From Prolixibacter denitrificans (lineage in GTDB: Bacteria > Bacteroidota > Bacteroidia > Bacteroidales > Prolixibacteraceae): a DNA stretch of 64,000 bases. Below are positions 17,981-27,361 of the stretch, piece after piece; positions within the stretch are counted from its first letter, which is position 1, and each line of letters begins with the position of its first letter. Both the position numbers and the translations under genes were made by a program. The stretch spans positions 186,001 through 250,000 of the forward strand of contig NZ_PYGC01000004.1 in assembly GCF_003014495.1 (NCBI RefSeq). Direction: 5' to 3'. Below the pieces are notes generated by a model that was given only the letters and a program-made list of their open reading frames with translations, searched no databases and was not told where the DNA came from.

Positions 17981-18892
17981 ATGAACGCACAAAATCTGAT
18001 TTCAATTACCGACTTTTCGAAAGAAGAATACATGCGCATCATGGAATTGGCGGCTGATTTTGAAGCCAATCCCGATCAGCGACTTCTTGACGGAAAAGTG
18101 GTAGCCACCCTTTTCTTTGAACCATCCACCCGCACCCGCTTAAGTTTCGAAACGGCCATTAACCGTCTGGGTGGAGAAATCATTGGTTTTACCGATTCGT
18201 CCTCTTCCAGTGTCACCAAGGGGGAATCATTGCACGACACCATTAAAATGGTGAGCAACTACGCCGATTTGATTGTGATGCGCCACCCGCTGGAAGGAAG
18301 TGCCCGCTACGCTTCCGAAGTGTCGGACGTGCCGGTCATCAACGCTGGTGACGGTGCCAATCAGCATCCCACTCAAACCCTGCTCGACATGTATTCTATC
18401 GTGAAAACGCAGGAGACGCTCGACAACATCAACCTGTTTATGGTAGGTGACCTGAAGTACGGAAGAACAGTGCATAGTCTGCTCATGGCGATGTCGCATT
18501 TCGACAATCCGATTTTCAACTTCATCGCACCACCGGAACTGACCATGCCCAATGAGTACAAAATGTACCTTCAGTCGAAAGGCCTGCGTTATTTCGAGCA
18601 CACTGAGTTCACTGACATCATTAGCGAAGCCGATATTATTTACATGACGAGAGTCCAGAAAGAGCGCTTCCCTGACCCGGTTGATTACGAGAAGGTGAAA
18701 AACGTTTACATCCTGCGCAACAAGATGCTGAAACACACCAAGGACAACCTGCGAATTTTACACCCGCTGCCCCGTGTGAATGAAATTCATACCGATGTAG
18801 ACAGCAATCCGAAAGCCTACTATTTCGAACAGGCCCGAAACGGCGTTTACACCCGTATGGCTATTATCGCTCATTTGTTGAACCTGAAATAA
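17981..18892 (+). CDS. pyrB: Aspartate carbamoyltransferase catalytic subunit
   Basis: A 303-residue protein that makes N-carbamoyl-aspartate from carbamoyl phosphate and aspartate, the committed step of pyrimidine synthesis. Carbamoyl-phosphate-binding residues are in [11 protein letters not shown] (near residue 47-57), with [12 protein letters not shown] near 128 and the [13 protein letters not shown] loop near 98. The aspartate-domain HPLPRVNEI motif is near 260. Length is typical. pyrI begins 12 bp downstream, so the enzyme is expected to be the dodecameric, allosterically regulated class. A leader ORF and attenuator-type terminator precede it. Confidence 0.97.
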   Translation: MNAQNLISITDFSKEEYMRIMELAADFEANPDQRLLDGKVVATLFFEPSTRTRLSFETAINRLGGEIIGFTDSSSSSVTKGESLHDTIKMVSNYADLIVMRHPLEGSARYASEVSDVPVINAGDGANQHPTQTLLDMYSIVKTQETLDNINLFMVGDLKYGRTVHSLLMAMSHFDNPIFNFIAPPELTMPNEYKMYLQSKGLRYFEHTEFTDIISEADIIYMTRVQKERFPDPVDYEKVKNVYILRNKMLKHTKDNLRILHPLPRVNEIHTDVDSNPKAYYFEQARNGVYTRMAIIAHLLNLK

Positions 18893-18904
18893 TTCCCGAA
18901 CACA

Positions 18905-19357
18905 ATGAAAAAGCAATTAAACGTAAGTGCCATTAAGCAAGGTACCGTTATCGATCATATCCCCACCACTGCCCTTTTCAAAGTAATTTCCATTCTGAAG
19001 CTCGACGAATGCAAAGACATGGTCACCTTTGGAAACAACCTGGACAGTAATGTGATGGAAGGGAAAGCCATCATCAAGGTGGAAAACCGTTTCTTCAAAG
19101 ACAAAGAAATTAACAAAATTGCGCTGGTAGCTCCGCATGCCAAGCTCAATACCATCAAAGACTACGAGGTCGTGGAAAAATACGTGGTCGAAATTCCGGA
19201 TGAAATACAGGATATTGCACGTTGCTTCAATCCGAAATGCATCACGAACAACGAAAATATCGACACGCATTTCGAAGTAATTTCCAAATCACCGGTAGCT
19301 TTGAAATGCCATTATTGTGAAAAAATCACCCATCAGGATCAGATGGATATCAAATAG
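18905..19357 (+). CDS. pyrI: Aspartate carbamoyltransferase regulatory subunit
   Basis: A 150-residue protein with the N-terminal nucleotide-binding domain (GTVIDHIPTTALFKVISIL) and a C-terminal zinc domain whose four cysteines are in CFNPKC and CHYC (residues about 104-138). Binding of CTP or ATP here tunes the catalytic subunits allosterically. Length and zinc ligands are as in E. coli PyrI. It is cotranscribed with pyrB. Confidence 0.97.
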   Translation: MKKQLNVSAIKQGTVIDHIPTTALFKVISILKLDECKDMVTFGNNLDSNVMEGKAIIKVENRFFKDKEINKIALVAPHAKLNTIKDYEVVEKYVVEIPDEIQDIARCFNPKCITNNENIDTHFEVISKSPVALKCHYCEKITHQDQMDIK

Positions 19358-19416
19358 AATTATCATCTTTGGACTTCCGGTTGAACCGGAAAACGAAATG
19401 CTAATTTTTTGATACC

Positions 19417-19875
19417 ATGCAAACTGATTTTCAAAATATCCTGAATGGCATAAAACCGCTGTTCGATGCTTCGAAGAGCCGTGAGCAACTACTGGCCGAC
19501 ATTTGCGCCAAACTGAAAGAAGAGGTCTACCATTACGATTGGGTTGGTTTTTACCTGTTGGATGAAAACGCCAACGAACTGGTGTTAGGTCCGTATGTTG
19601 GCAAACCAACGGAACACACCCATATCCCGGTAGGAAAAGGTGTATGTGGACAGGTAGCTGAAAGCGGTGAGAGTAAAGTGGTGCAGGATGTAAGTACCGA
19701 AAACAATTACATTGCCTGCAGTATCGATGTACAAAGTGAAATTGTGGTTCCGGTTATGAAAAACGGAAAATTTGTGGCCGAAATCGATATCGATTCGCAC
19801 TCGGCCGGACCATTTACCGACGAAGACGAGCAATTTCTCGGAGCCATTTGCAAAATGGTAGCCGAACAGTTTTAA
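19417..19875 (+). CDS. GAF domain protein, free-methionine-(R)-sulfoxide reductase family
   Basis: A 152-residue single GAF domain of the fRMsr (YebR) family, with landmarks WVGFYLLDENANELVLGPYVGK, IPVGKGVCG, YIACSIDVQSEIVVPV and FTDEDEQFLG. fRMsr reduces free methionine-R-sulfoxide using thioredoxin. Of the three E. coli cysteines (84, 94, 118), the counterparts of 94 (GVCG) and 118 (IACS) are present, but the position of Cys84 carries other residues (TEHTHI), so the usual resolving disulfide may form differently. It is followed by an intrinsic terminator and lies 59 bp after pyrI. Confidence 0.85.
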   Translation: MQTDFQNILNGIKPLFDASKSREQLLADICAKLKEEVYHYDWVGFYLLDENANELVLGPYVGKPTEHTHIPVGKGVCGQVAESGESKVVQDVSTENNYIACSIDVQSEIVVPVMKNGKFVAEIDIDSHSAGPFTDEDEQFLGAICKMVAEQF

Positions 19876-19897
19876 GAACGTACCTTTTCAAAATAAG

Positions 19898-19926
19898 AAA
19901 GGCTGTCCCACATCGGAACAGCCTTT
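19898..19926. terminator. Intrinsic terminator, bidirectional
   Basis: AAAGGCTGT (19898-19906) pairs with ACAGCCTTT (19918-19926) around an 11-nt loop, followed by TATTTTT. It separates the pyrBI-GAF genes from the convergent DUF4293 gene. Confidence 0.85.
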
Positions 19927-19947
19927 TATTTTTGGTGATTTTTTCGC

Positions 19948-20412
19948 TTAACGAATGCGGTCGATGGAGCGAACCAGCGCTTCATCACGGCCGATGCTAC
20001 GAATAGCCAGGTACGTCAACACCACGGCAATTAACGGCATTACCAGACTGGGCTCAAAGCTAAATTTTCCGTCGAGCAGTTTGGCGCTGTGCGATGCGAA
20101 ATAGTAGATAACTCCCGACAAGCCAATCATCAGCAGGATATTGAAAACCGACAGCCGAATCTGACGAATCCGTTTCTTGAAGGAGAAAATAGTAACCAGG
20201 TTCACCAGCACAATAATTCCCAGGAAAACCTGAATAGCAAGACCGCTGTAGAGAATCTCCGGGTCTTTGGCTCCCTGCAGGTAAATTCCCGCTTTATCGA
20301 AAACGTAAATAGAACCGTCGCTCCCGACTATTTCGGCAAACGGCACAAAAAACAGGGCCACTATTAACAACAGTGCTCCCAACAGATAAATGGACTGTAT
20401 TCGTTGTAACAT
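19948..20412 (-). CDS. DUF4293 family membrane protein
   Basis: A 154-residue protein with four predicted membrane helices (about residues 8-26, 58-78, 87-106, 122-140) that begins MLQRIQSIYLLGA, typical of the Bacteroidota-specific DUF4293 family. The function is unknown. It lies 61 bp downstream of the prohibitin-like gene on the same strand. Confidence 0.85.
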   Translation of the reverse strand: MLQRIQSIYLLGALLLIVALFFVPFAEIVGSDGSIYVFDKAGIYLQGAKDPEILYSGLAIQVFLGIIVLVNLVTIFSFKKRIRQIRLSVFNILLMIGLSGVIYYFASHSAKLLDGKFSFEPSLVMPLIAVVLTYLAIRSIGRDEALVRSIDRIR

Positions 20413-20473
20413 GGTTATTCTTTTTCCTGCAAAATTAATCTTTCGCCGCTAAGCATCAACAGAAATTGACCGA

Positions 20474-21286
20474 TTAGTTATTGTTCAAAATCAACGGCAG
20501 ACCGTTATCTCCGGCACCAATCACAATCACCTTGGAGTTTTGTGAATTGGCCAATTCCAACGTCGCCTCAATACCGCGCTGCTTTAATATTTTATCTGTC
20601 AACGACTTATTGATGATATCATTGTACGCAGCGATACCTTCAGCCTGAATCCGTTTCCGTTCAGCTTCGCTTTTCTCTTTTTCCAGACGGAATTGATAAG
20701 CCAGCGCTTCCTGCTCCTGCTTCAGCTTGCTCTCAATCGCCATTTTAATCTCGTTAGGCAGATTAATGGAGCGAATCAGCAAAGCACGCAAATCGATGTT
20801 ATTTTGTTCCATCACTTTCCGGGCTTCGTCGATGATGGCGGCTTCTACTTCTGACCGTTTGGTCGAGTAAATCTCCTCGGCCGTGTAACGCCCGGCTACC
20901 CGCCTCACAGTTGAACGAATTTCGGGAATAATTAACTGCTCGATGTAATCCTTACCGAAGGTTTCGTGCAGGTATCCAATGCGATTATGAACCGGATTGA
21001 AACGAATGGAAACGTCCATTTTGATGGACAAACCATTTTTATCGAGCACGTCCATTGTTTCTTCACGCTTCTTTTCCTTCACGTCATAAACGAAGAGTTT
21101 GTTCCAGGGAGCAATCATATGAAATCCGGGAAGGTATACATGTTCCTTATCCAATCCTGTCGAAAACTTCCGGAAGATAACGGCGCGTTCGCCAGGTTCG
21201 ATGGTAAAAAACATACTACTACTGAAAAAAACAATAACGACAACAACAATAGCAGCAAGAATAAGATAGGATCGTTTAAAATTCAT
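20474..21286 (-). CDS. Prohibitin / SPFH domain membrane protein
   Basis: A 270-residue protein with one N-terminal transmembrane helix (about residues 8-27) and an SPFH/prohibitin domain (TIEPGERAVIFRKFSTG, then GLSIKMDVSIRFNPV) followed by a helical coiled-coil region (KLKQEQEALAYQFRLEKEKS). Bacterial members form large membrane-bound rings and are often linked to membrane-protease control such as FtsH. No protease gene is adjacent. Length matches the family. Confidence 0.9.
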   Translation of the reverse strand: MNFKRSYLILAAIVVVVIVFFSSSMFFTIEPGERAVIFRKFSTGLDKEHVYLPGFHMIAPWNKLFVYDVKEKKREETMDVLDKNGLSIKMDVSIRFNPVHNRIGYLHETFGKDYIEQLIIPEIRSTVRRVAGRYTAEEIYSTKRSEVEAAIIDEARKVMEQNNIDLRALLIRSINLPNEIKMAIESKLKQEQEALAYQFRLEKEKSEAERKRIQAEGIAAYNDIINKSLTDKILKQRGIEATLELANSQNSKVIVIGAGDNGLPLILNNN

Positions 21287-21380
21287 ACGGTTATTTTAAG
21301 TGATTAGTTTGAAATTTCGGTTCGAAACGAAAAAAGGTCAGGTACATCAAAAAATACTGAAAAAGCAGGTAATTCCTGAC

Positions 21381-21412
21381 TTTGAAATTATGATTATTTT
21401 TCGATAGTTTTG
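21381..21412 (+). promoter_or_regulatory. Promoter of the nucleoside phosphorylase gene
   Basis: TTTG (21381-21384) and TAGTTTTG (21405-21412) are 20 bp apart, a close match to the Bacteroidota -33/-7 consensus, and lie 27 bp before the ATG. Confidence 0.7.
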
Positions 21413-21438
21413 GATATACAACAATTTTGAACAAATCT

Positions 21439-22314
21439 ATGAAAAAAATAAAAGCATCTGAGCTTATTATCAATCCCGACGGAACTATTTTTCATCTGCA
21501 CCTCAAACCTGAGAATCTTGCTGAAAACATTATTTTAGTGGGAGATCCGGGACGTGTAAAGCTGGTTTCCTCATTTTTCGACAACATTGAATCGACATCC
21601 GAGAACCGGGAGTTTGTATCGGCAACCGGGACATTTCGTGGCAAGCGGATTACGGCTTTATCGACCGGAATTGGAACCGATAATATCGACATCGTAGTAA
21701 ATGAGCTGGATGCGCTGGTGAATATCGATTTGAAAACCCGCACAGTCAAAGAAGAGCATACGGCACTGAACATTGTCCGCATTGGCACATCCGGTGCACT
21801 TCAGGGCGATATTCCGGTTAATAGCTACGTTGCTTCGCAGCGCGCCATTGGTTTTGACGGTTTGATGAACTTTTACGCCGGACGTGAAACCTTTGCCGAT
21901 ATAGATTTCGAAAAAGCTTTCAAAGAACATACCGACTGGAACCCGTTACTTACATCTCCTTACGTAGTGGAAAGCGATTCAGAGCTCTTCAAGAAGATTG
22001 TCGGGGAAGATATGGTACCGGGAGTAACTATTTCGGCACCGGGATTTTATGGTCCGCAAGGCCGCGAGCTTCGTCTGCCGACAGCTGATCCGGAATTGAA
22101 TGACAAAATTGAGTCTTTCCGTTTTAACGGAATGAAGATAACCAACTACGAAATGGAGTGCTCGGCGATTTACGGACTGAGCCATCTGCTGGGTCACCAC
22201 GCCCTCACTATTTGTGCCATCATTGCGAACCGCGTAACGCGTGAAGCGAATGAAAATTATAAACCAGTGATTAAAAACCTGGTGGAAACCGTGCTTGAAC
22301 GAATTGTTATGTAA
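21439..22314 (+). CDS. Nucleoside phosphorylase (uridine phosphorylase-like)
   Basis: A 291-residue protein of the PNP/UDP family. The phosphate and nucleoside sites appear in ILVGDPGRVKLVSSFF, RIGTSGALQGDIPVNSYV and ITNYEMECSAIYGLSHLLGH (the ME motif binding the ribose). It phosphorolyses a nucleoside to base and ribose-1-phosphate in the cytoplasm, a salvage role; the base preference is not certain. A TTG four codons earlier is possible, but the ATG at 21439 sits at the normal distance from the promoter. It is 9 bp from the next gene. Confidence 0.9.
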   Translation: MKKIKASELIINPDGTIFHLHLKPENLAENIILVGDPGRVKLVSSFFDNIESTSENREFVSATGTFRGKRITALSTGIGTDNIDIVVNELDALVNIDLKTRTVKEEHTALNIVRIGTSGALQGDIPVNSYVASQRAIGFDGLMNFYAGRETFADIDFEKAFKEHTDWNPLLTSPYVVESDSELFKKIVGEDMVPGVTISAPGFYGPQGRELRLPTADPELNDKIESFRFNGMKITNYEMECSAIYGLSHLLGHHALTICAIIANRVTREANENYKPVIKNLVETVLERIVM

Positions 22315-22323
22315 ATCCGAATA

Positions 22324-23184
22324 ATGGATAAGCAGTTACAGGCCATGATTTCGCTGCTGGAAGACCCGGAAAAGACGGTTTATGAAGCAGTACTTCAGGA
22401 GTTGATGGAAATTGACCCATTGCTAATTCCCGAGTTGGAAATAGCATGGGAAAATGCCAACACCCTGCAACAACAGGATCGCCTGGAAAAAGTGATTGCG
22501 CACCTCCGCTTCCGGAAAGTTGCAGACCGTTTGAGAAAGTGGAATGAATCGGAACTCCCCTCCTTTCTGGATGGTTGGATCATTGTGAGTCAAATTCAGT
22601 ATCCCGATCTGAACTCGAAAGACGTGGAAACCCAGGTGCAGCAAATTGTCACAGATGCGTGGCTGGAGATGAATGAGTCGTTAACCTCGCTCGAAAAAAC
22701 CACCATCCTGAACCATGTGCTTTTCGAACTGTATCATTTCGATTTGAATGTGGCGAATTTCGGCTCACCGCAAAACTGCTTTATCAACGATTTACTTACT
22801 TCCCGTAAGGGAAATCCGTCCACGCTGACGTTATTCTATTGTCTGGTAGCCAGAAAGCTGCAATTACCCATCTATCATTTGAATTTGAAGCGGGTATTGT
22901 TTTTAGGCTATTACGACCCGGAGATGTCTAAGGAAGCTTTCGGCACCACGTCTTCCCCTATTCTCTTTTATATCAATCCGGCAAACAAAGGAGCCATTAT
23001 TGGTCACAAAGAGATGGACTACTACCTGAGCCGGCAGCAATTGGAAATGGGTTCGGACATTATGATGGACGACCGTTTTTGCCTGAAGGGACTCATCGAA
23101 AGTTTGCAGGATTCTTACCGGGCAACAGGTGATGAGGAAAAAATAAAACAGTTGGATGTATTAAAAGAGATTATCACCGCATAA
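22324..23184 (+). CDS. SirB1-like transglutaminase-fold protein
   Basis: A 286-residue protein with an N-terminal helical region and a SirB1/Transglut_core2 domain (ILNHVLFELYHFDLNVANFG near residue 135, then RKGNPSTLTLFYCLVARKLQLP near 160). The transglutaminase-like Cys is seen in FYCLVA. The family is widely conserved and its reaction is unknown. It is cotranscribed with the nucleoside phosphorylase and ends at a strong terminator. Confidence 0.85.
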   Translation: MDKQLQAMISLLEDPEKTVYEAVLQELMEIDPLLIPELEIAWENANTLQQQDRLEKVIAHLRFRKVADRLRKWNESELPSFLDGWIIVSQIQYPDLNSKDVETQVQQIVTDAWLEMNESLTSLEKTTILNHVLFELYHFDLNVANFGSPQNCFINDLLTSRKGNPSTLTLFYCLVARKLQLPIYHLNLKRVLFLGYYDPEMSKEAFGTTSSPILFYINPANKGAIIGHKEMDYYLSRQQLEMGSDIMMDDRFCLKGLIESLQDSYRATGDEEKIKQLDVLKEIITA

Positions 23185-23217
23185 AAAAAGAGCTTCGAAA
23201 TTTCGAAGCTCTTTTTT
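23184..23217. terminator. Bidirectional intrinsic terminator (17-bp perfect palindrome)
   Basis: AAAAAAGAGCTTCGAAA at 23184-23200 is followed at once by its exact reverse complement at 23201-23217. It lies between the convergent SirB1-like and rny genes and has A- and T-runs on either side, so it can work both ways. Confidence 0.9.
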
Positions 23218-23235
23218 GTTTCTATTCTATCTTAT

Positions 23236-24795
23236 TTACTTGGCATAATTCACAGCACGAGTCTCACGAATCACTGTAATTTTCACCTGTCCGGGATACG
23301 TCATTTCATCCTGGATTTTCTTGGCGATATCGTACGAAAGCTCTTCAGCCTCCTTATCAGTCAGCTTGTCACTTCCCACAATTACGCGCAACTCACGACC
23401 GGCCTGGATTGCATAAGTCTTCATTACGCCCGGATAAGAAAGCGCCATGGCTTCCAGGTCCTTCAGGCGCTTGATGTACGACTCAACAGCTTCGCGACGG
23501 GCACCCGGACGAGCACCTGAAATCGCGTCACAAACCTGCACGATTGGTGCCAGCAAGCTGGTCATCTCAATCTCGTCGTGGTGAGCACCAATGGCGTTGG
23601 TCACAAGCGGCTTCTCTTTGTACTTTTCGGCCAGCTTCATACCAAGAATAGCGTGTGGCAATTCCGGCTCGTCATCCGGCACTTTACCGATATCGTGCAA
23701 CAGTCCGGCACGTTTGGCTTGTTTCGGGTTCAAACCAAGTTCAGAAGCCATAATGGCACACAAGTTGGCTGTTTCGCGCGAGTGCTGTAACAGGTTCTGT
23801 CCGTAAGAAGAACGATATTTCATTTTACCGATCAAACGAATCAACTCAGGATGCATTCCGTGAATACCCAGGTCGATACAAGTCCGTTTTCCGGTCTCAA
23901 TAATCTCTTCTTCAATCTGCTTCTTCACCTTGTTTACGACCTCTTCAATGCGGGCCGGGTGAATACGTCCGTCTGTTACCAGTTGGTGCAAAGCCAAACG
24001 GGCAATTTCGCGGCGTACCGGATCGAACGCTGAAAGAACGATGGCTTCCGGCGTATCGTCGACAATAATTTCAACACCGGTAGCTGCTTCCAACGCACGG
24101 ATGTTACGTCCTTCACGACCGATAATACGACCTTTGATTTCGTCGTTCTCGATGTGGAAGATGGTAACTGAATTCTCAACCGCAGTTTCAGTAGCAACTC
24201 GCTGAATAGATTTGATAACAATCTTTTTGGCCTCCTTATTGGCAGTCATCTTCGCTTCATCCATGATCTCCTGGACGTATGACATCGCCTCGGTTTTGGC
24301 CTCGTTTTTCAGCGAATCGACCAGTTGTGCCTTCGCCTCTTCGGCCGACAGGCCGGAGATCGACTCCAGTTGTTCAACCTGTTGCTTGTGCATCTTATCC
24401 AGCTCTTCACTCTTCTGCTCAACTACTTCCAACTGAGCACTGAGGTTTTCACGGATTACCTCCACCTCTTTACGGGTCGTCTCGAATTCCTTCACCTTGC
24501 GCTGCAACTCCTCTTTTCGCTGCAGGAAATTACTTTCGCGTTGCTTCAGTTTGTTTTCAGCGCCGGTAATCCGTTGATTCTTCTCATTGATATACTTTTC
24601 ATGCTCCGATTTGAGCTGAATGAATTTCTCTTTTGCCTGGAGCATTTTCTTCTCCTTCAGCATCTCGGCCTTGGCCTCTGCCTCGCCGATGAGTTTGTTT
24701 TTCTTCTTCTTCAGCGCCTTGTCCCAAACATAGTAGGAGATTACTCCTCCCAGGATTAAGCCAACGACAGCTGCTATGATTATTCCTGTTGTCAT
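23236..24795 (-). CDS. rny: Ribonuclease Y
   Basis: A 519-residue endoribonuclease with an N-terminal membrane helix (about residues 4-24), a long coiled coil (about 30-200), a KH domain ([17 protein letters not shown] near 215) and an HD domain with the catalytic HD in [10 protein letters not shown] near 370. It begins decay of mRNA at the membrane. Length and order of domains are those of the Firmicutes and Bacteroidota enzyme. It lies downstream of zapA, separated by a terminator. Confidence 0.97.
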   Translation of the reverse strand: MTTGIIIAAVVGLILGGVISYYVWDKALKKKKNKLIGEAEAKAEMLKEKKMLQAKEKFIQLKSEHEKYINEKNQRITGAENKLKQRESNFLQRKEELQRKVKEFETTRKEVEVIRENLSAQLEVVEQKSEELDKMHKQQVEQLESISGLSAEEAKAQLVDSLKNEAKTEAMSYVQEIMDEAKMTANKEAKKIVIKSIQRVATETAVENSVTIFHIENDEIKGRIIGREGRNIRALEAATGVEIIVDDTPEAIVLSAFDPVRREIARLALHQLVTDGRIHPARIEEVVNKVKKQIEEEIIETGKRTCIDLGIHGMHPELIRLIGKMKYRSSYGQNLLQHSRETANLCAIMASELGLNPKQAKRAGLLHDIGKVPDDEPELPHAILGMKLAEKYKEKPLVTNAIGAHHDEIEMTSLLAPIVQVCDAISGARPGARREAVESYIKRLKDLEAMALSYPGVMKTYAIQAGRELRVIVGSDKLTDKEAEELSYDIAKKIQDEMTYPGQVKITVIRETRAVNYAK

Positions 24796-24831
24796 ATTAC
24801 CATATTTATTACTTCAATTTTAACAAAAAAA

Positions 24832-24890
24832 CCCGCAATTTCAACTTCTCCCCACTCGGTTTCCCGGATGGAAAGAAGAAAAAATGCGGG
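24832..24890 (-). terminator. Terminator of the zapA operon
   Basis: Read on the minus strand, TGCGGG-type arms (24885-24890 pairing with CCCGCA at 24832-24837) close a hairpin followed by a run of T residues (24824-24830 read in reverse). It separates zapA from rny. Confidence 0.7.
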
Positions 24891-24917
24891 CAAATATCAT
24901 CAATTAAACGGACTTAA

Positions 24918-25211
24918 TTAACTTTCTTTTTCCAGATATTCTGCTAAAAAATCGTTGAGTTCTTCCAGTTCTTCAACCAATGGCGAAATATCATTTCGTT
25001 TCTCAACTTCAAGCATCTGAATCACAAACTGCAAAGTCGCCATCGACAAACAATCCTGGCTGTCCTTATTGGCATAGCGCTGCTTGTATTGCAGTACCTT
25101 GTCGTTAATAACTTTCGCCGCCTTCCGTATCTTTTCCTCGTCGTTGCGGTCAATTCGCAACGGATACCGACGGTCGGCTATATTAATATTGATTGAAAGC
25201 TTATCTTCCAT
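24918..25211 (-). CDS. zapA: Cell division protein ZapA
   Basis: A 97-residue protein with the ZapA N-terminal beta-rich head (INIADRRYPLRIDRNDEEKIRKA) and a C-terminal helix forming a coiled coil. ZapA promotes FtsZ filament bundling at the division site in the cytoplasm. Length is typical. It is 14 bp after a small coiled-coil gene that is probably a partner. Confidence 0.92.
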   Translation of the reverse strand: MEDKLSININIADRRYPLRIDRNDEEKIRKAAKVINDKVLQYKQRYANKDSQDCLSMATLQFVIQMLEVEKRNDISPLVEELEELNDFLAEYLEKES

Positions 25212-25225
25212 TTCAGCAGGTGGTA

Positions 25226-25519
25226 TTACTTATTTAACATAGCAATACACTTATCTATTTCCCGCACTATTCGGTTAATCTTGATACGGGCATCGTGCGA
25301 TTGACCATCAGACGCCAGTAACGACTTAGCAAATTTCAGTTGTTCGTTTTTTTCAGTCAACTCTTCGTTGCGACTGCTCAACAACCTGATTTGATCCTGG
25401 AGTTGAACCTGTTCTTCCAGGAGACGATAGTTCTCACTTTTCAACGTTTCACAACGCCGAATAAGCTTATCGATTTTCTCCTTAAACTCTCCTAATAAAA
25501 CAGTTTCACGTTCTGTCAT
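25226..25519 (-). CDS. Small coiled-coil protein upstream of zapA (ZapB-like candidate)
   Basis: A 97-residue protein that is almost all helix with heptad-like leucines (IDKLIRRCETLKSENYRLLE and following) and a short C-terminal segment (IKINRIVREIDKCIAML). No known family is certain. Its size, coiled-coil nature and tight linkage to zapA (14 bp) suggest a ZapB-like role linking ZapA to another division component. This is inference from context. Confidence 0.75.
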   Translation of the reverse strand: MTERETVLLGEFKEKIDKLIRRCETLKSENYRLLEEQVQLQDQIRLLSSRNEELTEKNEQLKFAKSLLASDGQSHDARIKINRIVREIDKCIAMLNK

Positions 25520-25642
25520 ACTTCAGGATTTCCTACACAAAGTTAATATTTTAATCAAATCGAAAAAATTTCGTTACACATAATGCTAGTATGGTCGGTG
25601 TAAAGTTTTTATTTTCGTGAGATAAACTGAAAGGGAAAGAGA

Positions 25643-27361
25643 ATGAAGCTATTTACACCGCTTTTTGTGCTGTTATGGATATGGTCATTTCAGGTTTATG
25701 GTCAAGAGGCCCCTCCACCACCCGATGAACCACAGAAGTTAATTCCTCCCATCAAACCACCAATTTCCCTTTCGGGTAATTTTGGAGAACTACGCCCCAA
25801 TCACTTTCATTCCGGGCTCGATATGCGCACCGGCGGTCATACAGGCCTTCCGGTTCATGCAGTCGCCGATGGGTATGTTACACGCGTAGCAATCTCTCCC
25901 ACCGGCTATGGCCGTGCTGTTTATATTAATCATCCAAACGGAATCACTTCGGTATATGGCCACCTGGAGCGCCTGATGCCACATTTACAAAGATATATAA
26001 GGCGAATTCAGTATAAACGGGAACAGTTTGCTGTGAATCTTACCATTCCCCGTGATTCGTTTCCGGTGAAACAGGGAGATGTAATTGCCTGGTCGGGAAA
26101 CGCCGGCAGTTCAGGAGGCCCGCATCTACATTTCGAAATCAGGGATACCCAAACCCAGCGCCCGCAGAACGGCTTGAAATGGCACTTCCCGATAAAAGAC
26201 AATATGCCGCCCAAAATGATCTCGCTTTACGCTTATTCGTTTCCCTCGACCGGAGTTTATGAACACAAGCGGTATCCGACCGTTTACTATTCGTCGGAAT
26301 ACCACCTGAAAGGAAATCCGGTTTTAAAAGTGAGTGGTCCGACTGCGTTTGGTATACAGGCTGTCGATTACCTGAATGCGAGCTGGAGTAAATGCGGCAT
26401 ATACAGCGCATTGCTGGTAGTCGATCAGGATACAATTTTCGGTTTTAAGATAAACGATATCTCTTTTGCCGAAACCCGTTACGTAAACAGTCTGGCCGAT
26501 TATGCCGAGCGCGAACGATACGGACGTTGGGTCCACCGACTTTTCCGTCAACCGGGAAATAAGCTCGACATATACACGATCGATAAAAACAACGGCATCG
26601 TCGATTTCACGGATGACAAGATCCACCAGGTGAAAGTAATTACCGCTGACGCTTATGGTAATGAGTCAACGCTTGAGTTCCAGGTAAAAAGTACTCCGCC
26701 GGACAACACGGTCCGACATGATAACGGTGCCCGGATATTTTCGTACGACAAAGACAATTACTTTCAGGCAGATAACCTGAAATTGAAAGTACCTGTTGGA
26801 GCCTTGTATGATGATTTGGCATTTCATTTCAAGGAAGAAGCCACACCCGATGGATGCTATGCCCCCTTGCAGGAAATTCAGGATAAATATACGCCGCTAC
26901 AAAAGCCTATTCGCGTGTCTATTAAGCCGGACAGTCTTCCTGATTCGCTGGAAAGCAAAGCACTGCTCGTCATTCTCGACCCGGATGGCCAGAAATGGAG
27001 CGCCGGTGGTGGATATTCCGATGGCTGGATCGTCGGTTATCCGCGCTATTTTGGAAATTTCAGCGTGGCAGTGGACACCGTTCCTCCCACGATTCGTTCA
27101 CTTAATATTAAAGAGCACAAGCACCTCGTGAATCCAAAGCACATCCGGTTCAGAATCAAAGATAACCTTTCGGGAATCGCAACCTACCGGGGCGAAATCG
27201 ACGGAAAATGGGCACTATTTGCCTACGATCCCAAATATGATTTACTAACTTACACGATTGACCCGACCCGTCTGGAAATGGGAAAAACCCACCAGTTGAA
27301 ACTCACGATAACCGACGCAAAAGGAAATCAATCGGTATATACGGCAACCTTCTATAAATGA
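25643..27361 (+). CDS. Secreted M23 family metallopeptidase
   Basis: A 572-residue protein with a signal peptide ending in QVYGQ. The M23 (LytM) domain lies at about 45-180, with Zn ligands in NHFHSGLDM (H...D) and GPHLHFEI (HxH). The ~380 C-terminal residues form Ig-like beta domains (for example KVITADAYGNESTLEF, and the last with KLTITDAKGNQS). The catalytic residues are intact, so it is a likely peptidoglycan endopeptidase in the periplasm. Its TGA stop overlaps the anmK start (ATGA), so the two genes are translationally coupled and both serve wall turnover. Confidence 0.9.
   Translation: MKLFTPLFVLLWIWSFQVYGQEAPPPPDEPQKLIPPIKPPISLSGNFGELRPNHFHSGLDMRTGGHTGLPVHAVADGYVTRVAISPTGYGRAVYINHPNGITSVYGHLERLMPHLQRYIRRIQYKREQFAVNLTIPRDSFPVKQGDVIAWSGNAGSSGGPHLHFEIRDTQTQRPQNGLKWHFPIKDNMPPKMISLYAYSFPSTGVYEHKRYPTVYYSSEYHLKGNPVLKVSGPTAFGIQAVDYLNASWSKCGIYSALLVVDQDTIFGFKINDISFAETRYVNSLADYAERERYGRWVHRLFRQPGNKLDIYTIDKNNGIVDFTDDKIHQVKVITADAYGNESTLEFQVKSTPPDNTVRHDNGARIFSYDKDNYFQADNLKLKVPVGALYDDLAFHFKEEATPDGCYAPLQEIQDKYTPLQKPIRVSIKPDSLPDSLESKALLVILDPDGQKWSAGGGYSDGWIVGYPRYFGNFSVAVDTVPPTIRSLNIKEHKHLVNPKHIRFRIKDNLSGIATYRGEIDGKWALFAYDPKYDLLTYTIDPTRLEMGKTHQLKLTITDAKGNQSVYTATFYK

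Noticed and set aside
24796-24917. A 6S RNA gene next to zapA
   Set aside because: In many bacteria 6S RNA lies beside zapA, but this gap is only about 120 bp and contains just a terminator hairpin.
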